The translations under genes were made by a program, and so were the position numbers. From assembly GCF_900105345.1 (NCBI RefSeq), contig NZ_FNSN01000003.1:3100001-3164000 (forward strand): 64,000 nt of DNA, read 5' to 3'. The notes beneath the pieces are model-generated. The model did no database searches, was not told the DNA's origin, and saw only the letters and a program-made list of their open reading frames with translations. Origin of the DNA: Arthrobacter woluwensis (GTDB lineage: Bacteria > Actinomycetota > Actinomycetes > Actinomycetales > Micrococcaceae). Positions 7,292-16,461 of the stretch are shown piece by piece; position 1 is the stretch's first letter, and each line of letters starts with the position of its first letter.

Positions 7292-8992
7292 TCAGGCCAG
7301 GCGCTTGGGGCCGTACTCGGCCAGGAATTCGCCCGGGCCGGGGTTGCCCTCGGCGGAGGCGCCGCCCAGGTGCTTCACGACGCCCCACACGGCGTTCAGG
7401 CCCGTGGTGACGGCGCCCTCAGCCCAGCCGGCGGTCCAGGACACGTCGTCGCCGGCCAGGAAGATGCCGCGGTGCTCCTCGTCCAGGGACTCCTGGTCGA
7501 AGTGAGTGTAGAGACGCTCCTGGTACCGGTAGTGGCCCGGGAGGTTCGCCTTGAACGCGCCCATGAAGTTGGGGTCGGACTCCCAGGACACCGTGATGGG
7601 GGTGCCGATCACGTGGCTGCGGATGTCCACGCCGGGGTAGATCTGCTCCAGGGAGTGGATCATGAGGTCGGCGCGCTGCTCCCCATCGAGGCTCAGCCAC
7701 TTCAGGGCGTCGTCGTTCCAGGTGTAGGAGAGGAGGATGACGGCGGGCTGGTCCGGACCGTTGTCCAGCAGGTACGTGCCACGGGTCAGGCGGTCGGTGA
7801 GGGTCATCGACATGACCTCCTCGCCGGTCTTCGGGTTGCGGTCCTTCCAGAACGGGCGGTCCACCATCACGAAGGTCTTGGAGGACTGCATGTAGTGCGA
7901 GCGCTCTATCGCCGTCCACATCTCCGCCGGGAACAGTGCTTCCTCCGTGTGGATCCGCGTGGACAGGAGCCACGACTGGCATGTGGTCACCACGGCCGCG
8001 TACTCGTTCGCCCGGCCCCAGCGCTCGGTGACCGCGATGCGGGAGGTGGGGGCGCCGTCGTCGTCCTTCACGCGGGCGATCCGGGCCACCGCGCCACGCG
8101 GCGCGCCGCCGTGCAGGCTGGCGAGGGAGGTGCCGGCGGGCCAGTGCTTGAGGTCCGACGGCGCGTGGTTCCACAGCGCCTCCGGGATGCGGGCCGCGCC
8201 GCCCACCACGCCGCGGTGGTGGTCGTCCGCGTCGGTGTAGACCACGCGCAGGATCTCCAGGATGGAATTGGGGAAATCGGTGTCCCAGCCGCCCGTGCCG
8301 AAACCGACCTGCCCGAACGCCTCGCGGTGCGCGTAGCCCGCCTCCTTGAAGGCCCGGCTCTTGGCGATGAAACCGTAGAAGGTCTCCTCATCCAGCTCTT
8401 CGAGGAGCGAATCCCAGATCTCCTTGATCTTCGCGGTGTCGCGGGCCTTGAGGGCGTCCTGCATCTCGGTGAACCGGGCGTTCTCCTCCATGCAGGCCTT
8501 CCAGGCGGCGGCCACTTCGTGGAAGAACTCCGGCAGATCCCCGGGCTTCTCGGCGTAGTACTTCCGCCCCTTGAGCTCGATCACGGTGCTCGACGTCACC
8601 GGCGCGAGCGGGTTCGGGAAGTCCGTGGTCTCCAGACCGAGCAGGTCGATGTAGTGGTAGAGCGCCTTGCTGGACACCGGGAAGCGCATGCCGCCCAGGT
8701 CGGCGGTGACCTCGGGCGCGCTCGGGAAGCTCGCGGTGCGGAGACGCCCGCCGATCCGGTCCGCCTCGTAGACCACGGGCTTCAGACCGAGCTTCATGAG
8801 TTCGTACGCGGTGACCAGGCCGGAGAGCCCGGCGCCCACCACGGCCACCTCGGTGCCGTACAGCTCCTCGGGGACGCTGCCCAGACCCGCGGGGTTCTGC
8901 AGGTACAGGTCATAGCTGAACGGGAAGTCCGGGTTCAGCATCGTGATGGGCGCGGTGCCCTCGGACGGGGAGGGAAGGGCGGTGGGTTCCAT
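7292..8992 (-). CDS. davB: Flavin monoamine oxidase, L-lysine 2-monooxygenase (DavB) type
   Basis: A 566-residue FAD enzyme. The dinucleotide motif is EVAVVGAGLSGLVTAYEL with VYEADRIGGRL (residues 48-83). Long stretches agree with Pseudomonas putida lysine 2-monooxygenase as I remember it: GGMRFPVSS.ALYHY, GQVGFGTGGWDTDFPNS, MQSSKTFVMVDRPFWKD, and a GIFLAGDDVSW motif near the C-terminus. That enzyme oxidatively decarboxylates L-lysine to 5-aminovaleramide. Related enzymes act on tryptophan or phenylalanine, so substrate is an inference. It is strengthened by the cationic amino-acid transporter just upstream (51 bases) and a DavA-like amidase 4 kb away. AAGGA lies 4 nt before the ATG. Confidence 0.85.
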   Translation of the reverse strand: MEPTALPSPSEGTAPITMLNPDFPFSYDLYLQNPAGLGSVPEELYGTEVAVVGAGLSGLVTAYELMKLGLKPVVYEADRIGGRLRTASFPSAPEVTADLGGMRFPVSSKALYHYIDLLGLETTDFPNPLAPVTSSTVIELKGRKYYAEKPGDLPEFFHEVAAAWKACMEENARFTEMQDALKARDTAKIKEIWDSLLEELDEETFYGFIAKSRAFKEAGYAHREAFGQVGFGTGGWDTDFPNSILEILRVVYTDADDHHRGVVGGAARIPEALWNHAPSDLKHWPAGTSLASLHGGAPRGAVARIARVKDDDGAPTSRIAVTERWGRANEYAAVVTTCQSWLLSTRIHTEEALFPAEMWTAIERSHYMQSSKTFVMVDRPFWKDRNPKTGEEVMSMTLTDRLTRGTYLLDNGPDQPAVILLSYTWNDDALKWLSLDGEQRADLMIHSLEQIYPGVDIRSHVIGTPITVSWESDPNFMGAFKANLPGHYRYQERLYTHFDQESLDEEHRGIFLAGDDVSWTAGWAEGAVTTGLNAVWGVVKHLGGASAEGNPGPGEFLAEYGPKRLA

Positions 8993-9043
8993 GGGTCCTT
9001 GCCTTGTGTTTCGTGTGCTGCGGGTGAAGAGGGAGGGACGGAC

Positions 9044-10522
9044 TCAGTCGTCCTGATGGCTGAGCTGGTACGCCTGTTCGTTGAGGCCGCCCACGCGGGA
9101 GTTCCGGCGGCCGTAGGCGAGGTAGAGCACGACGCCGAGCAGCATCCAGGCGCAGAACACCAGCCAGGTCATGCCGTCGAGGTTGGCCATCAGGAAGAGG
9201 CAGGCCAGGGCGCCGAGCACCGGCACGACCGGGTAGAGCGGGACGCGGAAGCTGCGGGCCTTGCCCGGCTTGGTGACGCGCAGGTAGATCACGGCGACGT
9301 TGACCAGAGCGAACGCGAACAGGGTGCCGATGCTGGTCGCGTCGGCGAGAGCGCCGAGCGGGACGAAGGCGGCGGTGAGCGCCACGACGACGCCGACGAT
9401 CCAGGTGCCCTTGACCGGCGTGTGGGTGCGGGGCGAGACCTCGCCGAACACCTTGGGCACGAGGCCGTCACGGGACATGGTGAGCAGGATGCGGGTCTGG
9501 CCGTAGAGCACGGTGAGGACCACGGAGACGATGGCCAGCACGGAGGTGACCGCGAAGACCAGGGCGATCCACGGCTGATGGGTGATCTCGTTGATGATCT
9601 GGACGAGCGGGGCCTCCACGCCGTCGAACCACTGCCAGTTCCGCGCGCCGATCGCCGCCACGGCCACCAGGACGTACACGGTGGTGACGATCAGCATGGA
9701 CAGCAGGATCGCCCGGGGCAGGTCGCGCTTGGGGTTGCGGGCCTCCTCACCGGCGGTGGAGGCGGCGTCGAAGCCGATGTAGGAGAAGAACACCTTGGAC
9801 GCGGCGGCGCTCATGCCGGCGGCGCCCATCGGGAGGAGGGGCTCGAAGTTCCCGGCGTTGAACGCGGTGAAGGCCACGATGCAGAAGAAGACCAGGATGC
9901 CGACCTTGGCGAACACGATGATGGTGTTGACCAGGGCGCTCTCCTTGGCGCCGCGCACCAGGAGCACGGTCGCCAGGAGGACGATGATGAGGGCCGGAAG
10001 ATTGACCAGGCCACCGCCTCCCGGGGGCTGAGAGATGGCGTCGGGCATCTGGATGCCGAACACGCCGATGGTTTCATTCACGTACTGGCCTGCGCCGACG
10101 GCGACAGCTGCCACCGAGACCGCGTATTCCAGGACGAGGCACCAGCCGCAGATCCAGGCCATGCCCTCGCCCATGGTGGCGTAGGAGTACGAGTAGCTGG
10201 ACCCCGCCACCGGGACCATGCCCGCCATCTCAGCGTAGGAGACCGCGGAGAGCAGAGCGGCGAAACCCGCCACGACGAAGGATAGCCAGATGGCGGGCCC
10301 CGCGATCGGCACGGCGTCGCCGAGGATGACCAGGATGCCCGTGCCGAGCGTGGCGCCGACGCTGATCATGGTCAGCTGCAGCACGCCGAAGTTGCGCTTC
10401 AGGCTGCCGTGCCCGGAGTTGTCCCGGGCGTCGCGCTCCATCTGGGCGATGGACTTGCGGCGGATGAGCTGCCGGCCGAGGCTCGGCGTGGCGCCGGGCA
10501 GCGTCTTGGGAGTTGTGGTCAT
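9044..10522 (-). CDS. APC-family cationic amino-acid transporter
   Basis: A 492-residue membrane protein with about 12-14 predicted helices. The pattern LQLTMISVGATLGTGI in the first helix, YAEMAGMVPVAGSSYSYSY in helix 3, and the helix-6 to loop region FFSYIGFDAASTAGEEARNP with DLPRAIL are typical of the CAT branch (YfnA-like) of the APC superfamily, which carries lysine, arginine or ornithine by proton-coupled uptake. AAGGA precedes the ATG by 7 nt. It is the first gene of the transporter-davB operon, which implies that lysine is imported and then oxidised. A short GC hairpin (10550-10569) sits in its leader. Confidence 0.88.
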   Translation of the reverse strand: MTTTPKTLPGATPSLGRQLIRRKSIAQMERDARDNSGHGSLKRNFGVLQLTMISVGATLGTGILVILGDAVPIAGPAIWLSFVVAGFAALLSAVSYAEMAGMVPVAGSSYSYSYATMGEGMAWICGWCLVLEYAVSVAAVAVGAGQYVNETIGVFGIQMPDAISQPPGGGGLVNLPALIIVLLATVLLVRGAKESALVNTIIVFAKVGILVFFCIVAFTAFNAGNFEPLLPMGAAGMSAAASKVFFSYIGFDAASTAGEEARNPKRDLPRAILLSMLIVTTVYVLVAVAAIGARNWQWFDGVEAPLVQIINEITHQPWIALVFAVTSVLAIVSVVLTVLYGQTRILLTMSRDGLVPKVFGEVSPRTHTPVKGTWIVGVVVALTAAFVPLGALADATSIGTLFAFALVNVAVIYLRVTKPGKARSFRVPLYPVVPVLGALACLFLMANLDGMTWLVFCAWMLLGVVLYLAYGRRNSRVGGLNEQAYQLSHQDD

Positions 10523-10549
10523 GGGGAGTTCCTTGCGTCTTGGGCGGCC

Positions 10550-10569
10550 GCCCGGCGTCCTTGCCGGGC
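10550..10569 (-). other. Leader hairpin before the amino-acid transporter
   Basis: Seven-base perfect arms GCCCGGC / GCCGGGC separated by 6 nt lie 28 bases before the transporter start codon. It may affect leader structure, but no function is demonstrable from sequence. Confidence 0.4.
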
Positions 10570-10639
10570 GAGGGACCGCACCGTCGAGGTCCCGGTCTGG
10601 GCGAGGCCAGGTCCGGGAACCGATGGGGTGGGGAGAAGG

Positions 10640-10707
10640 CCTAGTACCAAGGCTAGGACTGTGAGCCAGCTCTCACGGTGGTGCATTTTGAACTAGAGTC
10701 TTGGCCC
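10640..10707. promoter_or_regulatory. Divergent control region between transporter-davB and pucR-like gene
   Basis: Two inverted repeats are visible: CCTAG-N8-CTAGG at 10640-10657 and GTGAG-N6-CTCAC at 10661-10676. A -10 box TAGAGT at 10694-10699 lies 8 nt before the pucR ATG. The inverted repeats are candidate PucR sites; this is inference. Confidence 0.45.
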
Positions 10708-12492
10708 ATGGGACAAAGTGCACATTCCATCCATGGTGCCGCGAGTGCCGGGGAGGCACAACTCGACCTGCTGCCGGGCCTCACGACGCATCGCTTCCTG
10801 GCCCAGCTTCCGGAGGGTGTCGAAGTGCTTCACGACGCCGGGAACGTGCCGCTGCGCTGGGTCGAGACGAGCGAGCTCGCGGACCCGACGCCGTATCTCC
10901 TCGACCACGAACTCCTGCTCACGGCCGGGCTGCCGTTCCTCGGCGACGGCGGGACGGACGAGGCCGTGGACGCGTTCGTCGGCCGCCTGGCCCGTGCCCG
11001 GGTTTCCGCGCTGGCGTTCGGGCTGGAACCCCATTTCGACGCCGTCCCCGGGGCCGTGGTGGCTGCCTGCGAGCGCCACGGCGTCACGCTCTGGCAGCTC
11101 CCGTCCAGCCTGCCGTTCGCGGCGGTGGGCCTCGCGTTCTCCCGGCTCCTGGAGTCAGGCAACGCCAGCGTGCTGCGGCAGCTCACCGAGGCCAACCGGC
11201 AACTGATCCGGGCGGCTCTCGGCGAGGGCGGTGAGCAGGAGCTCCTGGAGGCGCTCGCCCAGCGGGTCTCAGGCGAGGTGCTGCTCTTCGGCGCCCACGG
11301 CCAGCTCCGCCTCACGGCCGGCGCGCGGACCGCCGGACCTGAGGTCCTGGAGGAGGCGGCCGGGCTGGCCCTGGATCTGTTCGCGGGCAGCGGTCCGCGG
11401 GTCGAACTGCGCGAGACGGCCGACGGCGCACTGCTGGGCCTTCCGCTGCGAGGATCACCGGGACGCGGCACGGCCGCGCGTCCGGCGGCCGGGAGCCGCA
11501 CGGCTCCTTCCCAGCGTGGCGCCCGCCGGGGCGAACCGACGCTCGGGGTCCTCGTGCTGCACACCGGCCACCCGCTCACCGCGACGGAGAACACCATGGT
11601 GTCCACCGCCGTCGGGCTCCTGGAACTGCTGGCCCGGCAGCGCGCGGCGGGGTCCCTCTCCCCCGGTCAGCTGGCAACGCTCCTGCTGCTCCGCGGGGAC
11701 ACCCGGGGCGATGACGCCGCGCTCTCCACGCTGCTGGGCGACAGCGCCCCGGGTGCCGGGTCCGGGCTGCGCGTGGTGATCGCGCATCCGCAGGCCGAGG
11801 ACAGCGCCGACGTGCCTGCGGAGGTCCTGGCCTGGCGGCGGCTGTGGGAGACCAAGCTCGTCGTCCACGACGGCACGCACCTGCTCGCCGTCACCCGCCA
11901 GGAGCCGTCGCCCGCGCGACTGTCCCGCGTCGAGGCGGAAGGTTATGCCTGCGCCGTGTCCCGCCCGGCGCCGCGCCTCGGCAAGGGCGGTTCGCTGGCG
12001 GGCCACGCCCTGCAGCACGTCCCGCGGCTGCGCCTGGAGGCCATGGCGCTGCTCGCCCGCGCCGAGGAGGAGCGGCGCAGCCTGCTGGCCGAACAGCAGC
12101 CCCGCACGTTCGCCGAGCTCATGCCGCGGGAGGCCGGAGCGGGGGTCGCCCGTGAGGTCCTGGGTCCCCTGCTCGCGTTGGAGCCACCGCGGCGGGACCT
12201 GCTCCTGCGGGTGCTGCGGGCGTGGCTCGCGGCGCACGGCTCGTGGGACGGGGCCTCCAGCGCCTTGGACATCCACCGCAACAGCGTCCGGCGACACGTG
12301 GGGGTCATCGGGGACACTCTGGGCCGCGACCTCGGCGACGCCTCGGTCCGGGCCGAGCTGTGGTTCGCCCTCGGGTTCCTCGGGCCGGGGCTGCCCGGCG
12401 GGGCGGCCGCAGATCCCTCCACGCCCGCCGATCCCTCAGCGGCCTCTGACGATGCGGAGCCGGGAGCGGCTCAGGAGAGCCAGGAGCGGTAG
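10708..12492 (+). CDS. PucR-family transcriptional regulator
   Basis: A 594-residue regulator. The N-terminal 130 residues match the PucR N-terminal ligand-sensing domain (FLAQLPEGVEVLHDAGNVPLRW..., ELLLTAGLPF, quoted in pieces). A GAF-like middle follows. The C-terminal HTH_30-type domain is visible as WLAAHGSWDGASSALDIHRN then SVRRHVGVIGDTLGRDL. The start at 10708 is chosen because a TAGAGT -10 box lies just upstream and no ribosome-binding site precedes the earlier in-frame codon. It is divergent from transporter-davB and convergent with the davA-like gene, with which its 3' end overlaps by 22 bases. It probably activates these genes in response to lysine or a breakdown product. Confidence 0.85.
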   Translation: MGQSAHSIHGAASAGEAQLDLLPGLTTHRFLAQLPEGVEVLHDAGNVPLRWVETSELADPTPYLLDHELLLTAGLPFLGDGGTDEAVDAFVGRLARARVSALAFGLEPHFDAVPGAVVAACERHGVTLWQLPSSLPFAAVGLAFSRLLESGNASVLRQLTEANRQLIRAALGEGGEQELLEALAQRVSGEVLLFGAHGQLRLTAGARTAGPEVLEEAAGLALDLFAGSGPRVELRETADGALLGLPLRGSPGRGTAARPAAGSRTAPSQRGARRGEPTLGVLVLHTGHPLTATENTMVSTAVGLLELLARQRAAGSLSPGQLATLLLLRGDTRGDDAALSTLLGDSAPGAGSGLRVVIAHPQAEDSADVPAEVLAWRRLWETKLVVHDGTHLLAVTRQEPSPARLSRVEAEGYACAVSRPAPRLGKGGSLAGHALQHVPRLRLEAMALLARAEEERRSLLAEQQPRTFAELMPREAGAGVAREVLGPLLALEPPRRDLLLRVLRAWLAAHGSWDGASSALDIHRNSVRRHVGVIGDTLGRDLGDASVRAELWFALGFLGPGLPGGAAADPSTPADPSAASDDAEPGAAQESQER

Positions 12493-13316
12493 AGGTCGGG
12501 ACGCCGTTCGTCGAGATACGGGACGTCCGCGCGAGCCGTCGCGAGCTGCCCGGGGTCGACCTCCACGAACAGGACGGCCGCGTCCTCGTCCGCCTCGGCG
12601 AGCGTCCTGCCGAACGGGTCGGCCACCACACTCCCGCCGCTGAGGTGGAATCCGGCCTCGACCCCGGTGTGGTTCACATACGCCAGGTACAGGTGGTTCT
12701 CCATGGCCCGCGTCGGGATGAGCCGCTGGGGCACCTGCGAGTAGCCGCTGCCGAGCGCGGTCGGCACCATGAGGACGTCCACTCCGCGCAGCGCTGCGGC
12801 GCGCACGGTCTCGGGGAACTCGACGTCGTAGCAGATCACGGTCCCGAGGCGAAGCCCCTGAAAGTCGACGACGGCGGCCGGCTGGTCCCCGGGGGTGAAG
12901 ACCTCCTGCTCCTCCGCCCCGAAGAGGTGGACCTTGCGGTAGTGGGACAGCCGGGCGCCGTCGGGGCCGAAGAGCGTGGCGCTGATGTACCAGCGGTCCG
13001 CCGTCGGATCCGAGCCGGGCGCGGCGGGCTCCACCTCGGGCAGGCTGGCCAGCAGGGCGATGCCCGCCGAACGGGCGATCTCCGCCAGATCATGGGCGAG
13101 GCCGGGCAGCAGGGCGGGGTCCAGCCCGGCGCGCACCGGTCGCGGGGCGTAGCCGACCGGGAACAGCTCGGGGGTGATGAGGAGCTGCGCGCCGCCATCG
13201 GACGCCTGACGCGCGGCCTCACGGATGGTGGCGAGATTCGCCGCCGTGTCCAGCACGGCGGACTCCCCCTGCATGATCGCCAGTCGCATCCCGGTCACTT
13301 TCCCTTCCTCGGACAT
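12471..13316 (-). CDS. davA: Carbon-nitrogen hydrolase, 5-aminovaleramidase (DavA) type
   Basis: A 281-residue nitrilase-superfamily amidase. The catalytic triad is complete: Glu50 in TPELFPVGY, Lys128 in HYRKVHLFG, and Cys162 in VICYDVEFPE. The pattern HYRKVHLFG and the terminal VPYLDERRPDLY resemble P. putida DavA, which hydrolyses 5-aminovaleramide to 5-aminovalerate, the step after lysine 2-monooxygenase. Members also include other aliphatic amidases, so the pairing with the davB-like gene is the main support. A GTG six codons downstream (13298) with AGGAAGG before it is an alternative start. Transaminase and dehydrogenase for 5-aminovalerate are not in the window. Confidence 0.78.
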   Translation of the reverse strand: MSEEGKVTGMRLAIMQGESAVLDTAANLATIREAARQASDGGAQLLITPELFPVGYAPRPVRAGLDPALLPGLAHDLAEIARSAGIALLASLPEVEPAAPGSDPTADRWYISATLFGPDGARLSHYRKVHLFGAEEQEVFTPGDQPAAVVDFQGLRLGTVICYDVEFPETVRAAALRGVDVLMVPTALGSGYSQVPQRLIPTRAMENHLYLAYVNHTGVEAGFHLSGGSVVADPFGRTLAEADEDAAVLFVEVDPGQLATARADVPYLDERRPDLYRSWLS

Positions 13317-13467
13317 GACTCCAGCCTAGGCGGCGGATCCAGTCCGGAACCCAGGGTCTTTTGCACCACGGAGCCGGAAATCCGGTGCTGAACGCACCGG
13401 TCCGCCCGCTGCCGGTCCGGCGATCGTTGCGTTTCGGCGAGCGCTCCTCGGAGCTTCCTTGCGTTAA

Positions 13468-13507
13468 CTTATTGACCGCATAAGCCGTTTAGGCCATGCT
13501 TGCATTC
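13468..13507 (+). promoter_or_regulatory. ROK promoter with palindromic operator
   Basis: CTTAT-N7-ATAAG (13468-13484) overlaps the -35 box TTGACC (13472-13477). With a 17-bp spacer this leads to CATGCT (13495-13500), 7 nt before the ATG at 13508. GCGTTAA just upstream and the TTGAC-GC-A-TA pattern recur before mmsA, suggesting a shared ROK site. Confidence 0.55.
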
Positions 13508-14698
13508 ATGGTCAGCCGTGAGGGAAACAGCACACCCACCCGCAGGAATCCGGGTTCCCAGTCGGCCTTGCGCCAGCTCAACCGGGAACGGATCGTGCAG
13601 GCGCTCGCCGCCGGACCGGCCACGCAGGCCGAACTCTCCCGCACCACGGGCCTCTCCACCGCGACCATCTCCAACATCGTCAAAGAGCTTGAACGCGACA
13701 GCATGGTCCACACGGCTCCCACCACCTCGTCGGGACGGCGGGCCCTCCAGGTCCGGCTCAACGCGGACAACAGCGTCGCGGTCGGGATCGACTTCGGCCG
13801 CCGGCACGTCCGCGTGGTGCTCGCGACGCGCGACTACCGCGTGGTGGCCGAGGCCTCGACGAGCCTGGTGCTCGGCCACCACGCCGAACACGGCATCGCC
13901 ATGGCGCACGACCTCATGGAACGGCTCCTCCGGGAGAACGGCCTGACCCACGGCGACGTGATCGGCGTCGGCATCGGCATCCCCGGCCCTCTCGACCGGC
14001 GGAGCCACACCGTGGCCCACGGCGCGGTCCTGCCCGAATGGGTCGGGATCGAGACGGAGGCCCGGCTCCGCGAAGCCCTCGGGCTGCCCGTCCACATCGA
14101 CAACGACGCCAATCTCGGCGCCCTCGCGGAGGCCACCTGGGGCCCCTATGGCGGCGCGGAGAACCTCGTCTTCCTGAAGATCGGCTCGGGCATCGGCGCG
14201 GGCTTGATCGTCAACGGCGCCCCGGTCTACGGCAACCTCGGCATCACGGGCGAGATCGGCCATTCGACCATCGACGACCGCGGGGCCGTGTGCCGCTGCG
14301 GGAGCCGGGGCTGCCTCGAGACGATCGCGTCCACCACCACCATGATCGAGCAGCTGAGCCGCAACGAACCCGGCCCCGTGACCACGCGCAGCATCATCTC
14401 CGGCGCGCGGGAGGGCCACCCCGCCACCCTGCGCGTGCTCGACGACGCCGGGCTGGCGATCGGCCATGCGCTCGGCACCGTCGCGAACCTCCTGAACCCC
14501 GAGGTGATCGTGGTGGGCGGCCCACTGGCCGAGCTGGAGGAACTGCTGCTGGAGCCCATCCGCCGCGGGATCCTGCGGCACACGATCCCGATGGTGGGCG
14601 CGTCCACGGCGCTCACGGTGTCCTCCCTGGGCGAGCGGGCAGAGGCCCTGGGGGCCGCCGCGCTCGTGTTCCGCAAACCGGCAAGTGCCAAGAAGTAA
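13508..14698 (+). CDS. ROK-family (NagC/XylR-type) transcriptional repressor
   Basis: A 396-residue regulator of sugar uptake. The N-terminal winged helix is visible as ERIVQALAAGPATQAELSRTTGLSTATISNIV (quoted here as two joined pieces of the domain, residues about 26-57). The ROK sugar-kinase-like domain follows, with VGIDFGRRHVRVVLA (phosphate loop), IDNDANLGALAEATWG, and the zinc motif CRCGSRGCLE. The start at 13508 fits a leaderless transcript; an ATG four codons upstream lies inside the -10 region. Adjacent to the mmsA-mmsB-chvE transporter on the same strand, it probably represses that operon and itself. The inducing sugar is unknown. Confidence 0.85.
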   Translation: MVSREGNSTPTRRNPGSQSALRQLNRERIVQALAAGPATQAELSRTTGLSTATISNIVKELERDSMVHTAPTTSSGRRALQVRLNADNSVAVGIDFGRRHVRVVLATRDYRVVAEASTSLVLGHHAEHGIAMAHDLMERLLRENGLTHGDVIGVGIGIPGPLDRRSHTVAHGAVLPEWVGIETEARLREALGLPVHIDNDANLGALAEATWGPYGGAENLVFLKIGSGIGAGLIVNGAPVYGNLGITGEIGHSTIDDRGAVCRCGSRGCLETIASTTTMIEQLSRNEPGPVTTRSIISGAREGHPATLRVLDDAGLAIGHALGTVANLLNPEVIVVGGPLAELEELLLEPIRRGILRHTIPMVGASTALTVSSLGERAEALGAAALVFRKPASAKK

Positions 14699-14715
14699 CG
14701 ATTCGGTACGGGCTC

Positions 14716-14760
14716 TGCGTTAAAGGCTTGACGGCAATAGGCCGCTTCCAGTTTACTTAT
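14716..14760 (+). promoter_or_regulatory. mmsA operon promoter with putative ROK half-sites
   Basis: GCGTTAA at 14717-14723 precedes TTGACG (14728-14733). An 18-bp spacer leads to TTTACT (14752-14757), and CTTAT at 14756-14760 repeats the half-site seen before the ROK gene. Confidence 0.45.
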
Positions 14761-14851
14761 CGGTCAGAGGGTGACACGAGCCACAGGGATCGGGCCCCCA
14801 CCGGCGGACCAGGTTGGTCCGCACTGAACGACTTCGAGGCAAGGACGACCG

Positions 14852-16402
14852 ATGTCTGAGACCAGCACCGCCCCGACGATCCTGGAAATGCGATCCATCA
14901 CCAAGGAGTTCCCGGGCGTGAAAGCGCTCTCCGAGGTGAACCTGAAAGTGAAGGTCGCCGAGATCCACGCCATCTGCGGCGAAAACGGGGCCGGCAAATC
15001 CACACTCATGAAGGTGCTCTCCGGGGTGTACCCGTACGGCAGCTACGCCGGGGACATCGTGTACCAGAACGAGGTCCAGCAGTTCCGGGACATCCGTGCC
15101 AGCGAAGCCGCCGGCATCGTGATCATCCACCAGGAGCTCGCGCTCATCCCCGAGCTGTCCATCATGGAGAACATCTTCCTGGGCAACGAACCCACCCGGT
15201 TCGGGGTGATCAACTGGTCCGAGGCCCGCCTCCGCTCCAAGGACCTGCTGGCCCGCGTCGGCCTGAGCGATGATCCCGACACCCCGGTCAAGGAGATCGG
15301 CGTCGGCAAGCAGCAGCTCGTGGAGATCGCCAAGGCGCTCAACAAGTCCGTGAAGCTCCTGATCCTGGACGAGCCCACCGCCGCTCTGAACGAGAGCGAC
15401 TCCCAGCACCTGCTCGACCTGCTGCTCGGCCTCAAGGGCAAGGGCATCACCTCGATCATCATCTCTCACAAGCTCAACGAGATCGAGCAGATCGCGGACT
15501 CCATCACCATCATCCGCGACGGCAAGTCCATCGAGACCCTGGACGTCAAGGCGGACGGCGTCAACGAGGACCGCATCATCAAGGGCATGGTCGGCCGCAG
15601 CCTGGAATCCCGTTTCCCGGACCACACCCCGAACATCGGCGAGGTGTTCTTCGAGGTCAAGGACTGGACCGTCGCCCACCCGCAGATCGAGGACCGCCTC
15701 GTGTGCAAGGGCTCGAACTTCTTCGTCCGCCGCGGCGAGATCGTCGGCTTCGCAGGACTCATGGGCGCCGGGCGCACCGAACTCGCCCGCTCCCTCTTCG
15801 GCCACTCCTACGGCCGCTTCATCTCCGGAACCGTCATCAAGGACGGCAAGGAGATCAGGATGAACACGGTCCGCCAGGCCATCGACCACGGCCTCGGCTA
15901 CGTGACCGAGGACCGCAAGTCCCTGGGCCTGAACCTCCTGGACGACATCAAGACCACCACCGTCGCCGCGAACCTCAAGGGCGTGAGCAAGCACAACGTG
16001 GTGAACGAGGACCGCGAATTCGAGGTCGCCGAGGACTACCGGAAGTCCCTGCGCACCAAGACCCCCTCGGTCGAGGAGGGCGTCGCGAAGCTCTCCGGCG
16101 GCAACCAGCAGAAGGTGGTCCTGGCCAAGTGGATGTTCACCGACCCTGACCTCCTGATCCTGGACGAGCCGACCCGTGGCATCGATGTGGGCGCCAAGTA
16201 CGAGATCTACGGCATCATCCAGCGACTGGCCAGCCAGGGCAAGGGCGTGATCGTCATCTCCTCCGAGCTCCCGGAACTGCTTGGGCTCTCGGACCGCATC
16301 TACACGATCTTCGAAGGCTCGGTGACCGGTGTCCTCGACAAGGACGACGCCACCCAGGAGAACTTGATGAAGCTCATGACCGCCAAACGTCAGGCCGCCT
16401 GA
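14852..16402 (+). CDS. mmsA: Multiple-monosaccharide ABC transporter, ATP-binding protein
   Basis: A 516-residue protein with two fused nucleotide-binding domains, as in RbsA, XylG and GguA. The first domain has a Walker [10 protein letters not shown] near residue 44 and Walker [12 protein letters not shown]. In place of LSGGQ it has IGVGKQQL. The second has a degenerate loop [10 protein letters not shown], the signature LSGGNQQKV, and Walker [13 protein letters not shown], a pattern usual for this family. It powers uptake of monosaccharides such as xylose, arabinose or galactose. AAGGA lies 7 nt before the ATG. It is the first gene of the mmsA-mmsB-chvE operon. Confidence 0.92.
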   Translation: MSETSTAPTILEMRSITKEFPGVKALSEVNLKVKVAEIHAICGENGAGKSTLMKVLSGVYPYGSYAGDIVYQNEVQQFRDIRASEAAGIVIIHQELALIPELSIMENIFLGNEPTRFGVINWSEARLRSKDLLARVGLSDDPDTPVKEIGVGKQQLVEIAKALNKSVKLLILDEPTAALNESDSQHLLDLLLGLKGKGITSIIISHKLNEIEQIADSITIIRDGKSIETLDVKADGVNEDRIIKGMVGRSLESRFPDHTPNIGEVFFEVKDWTVAHPQIEDRLVCKGSNFFVRRGEIVGFAGLMGAGRTELARSLFGHSYGRFISGTVIKDGKEIRMNTVRQAIDHGLGYVTEDRKSLGLNLLDDIKTTTVAANLKGVSKHNVVNEDREFEVAEDYRKSLRTKTPSVEEGVAKLSGGNQQKVVLAKWMFTDPDLLILDEPTRGIDVGAKYEIYGIIQRLASQGKGVIVISSELPELLGLSDRIYTIFEGSVTGVLDKDDATQENLMKLMTAKRQAA

Positions 16403-16461
16403 CACTCCTCCCGCTGCTGTGGGGCTCCGGCCCCATTCACCACGCACCCAAGGAATCACCA

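Noticed and set aside
7220-10285. A 1021-codon open frame on the plus strand
   Set aside because: It is the reverse complement of the davB-like and transporter genes. Long antisense frames are expected in high-GC DNA; its translation is biased to Gly, Arg, His and Val with no domain.
7292-13316. Indole-acetamide (auxin) pathway reading of the monooxygenase-amidase pair
   Set aside because: Same enzyme families, but the sequence agrees better with DavB/DavA and the linked transporter is of the cationic amino-acid type.
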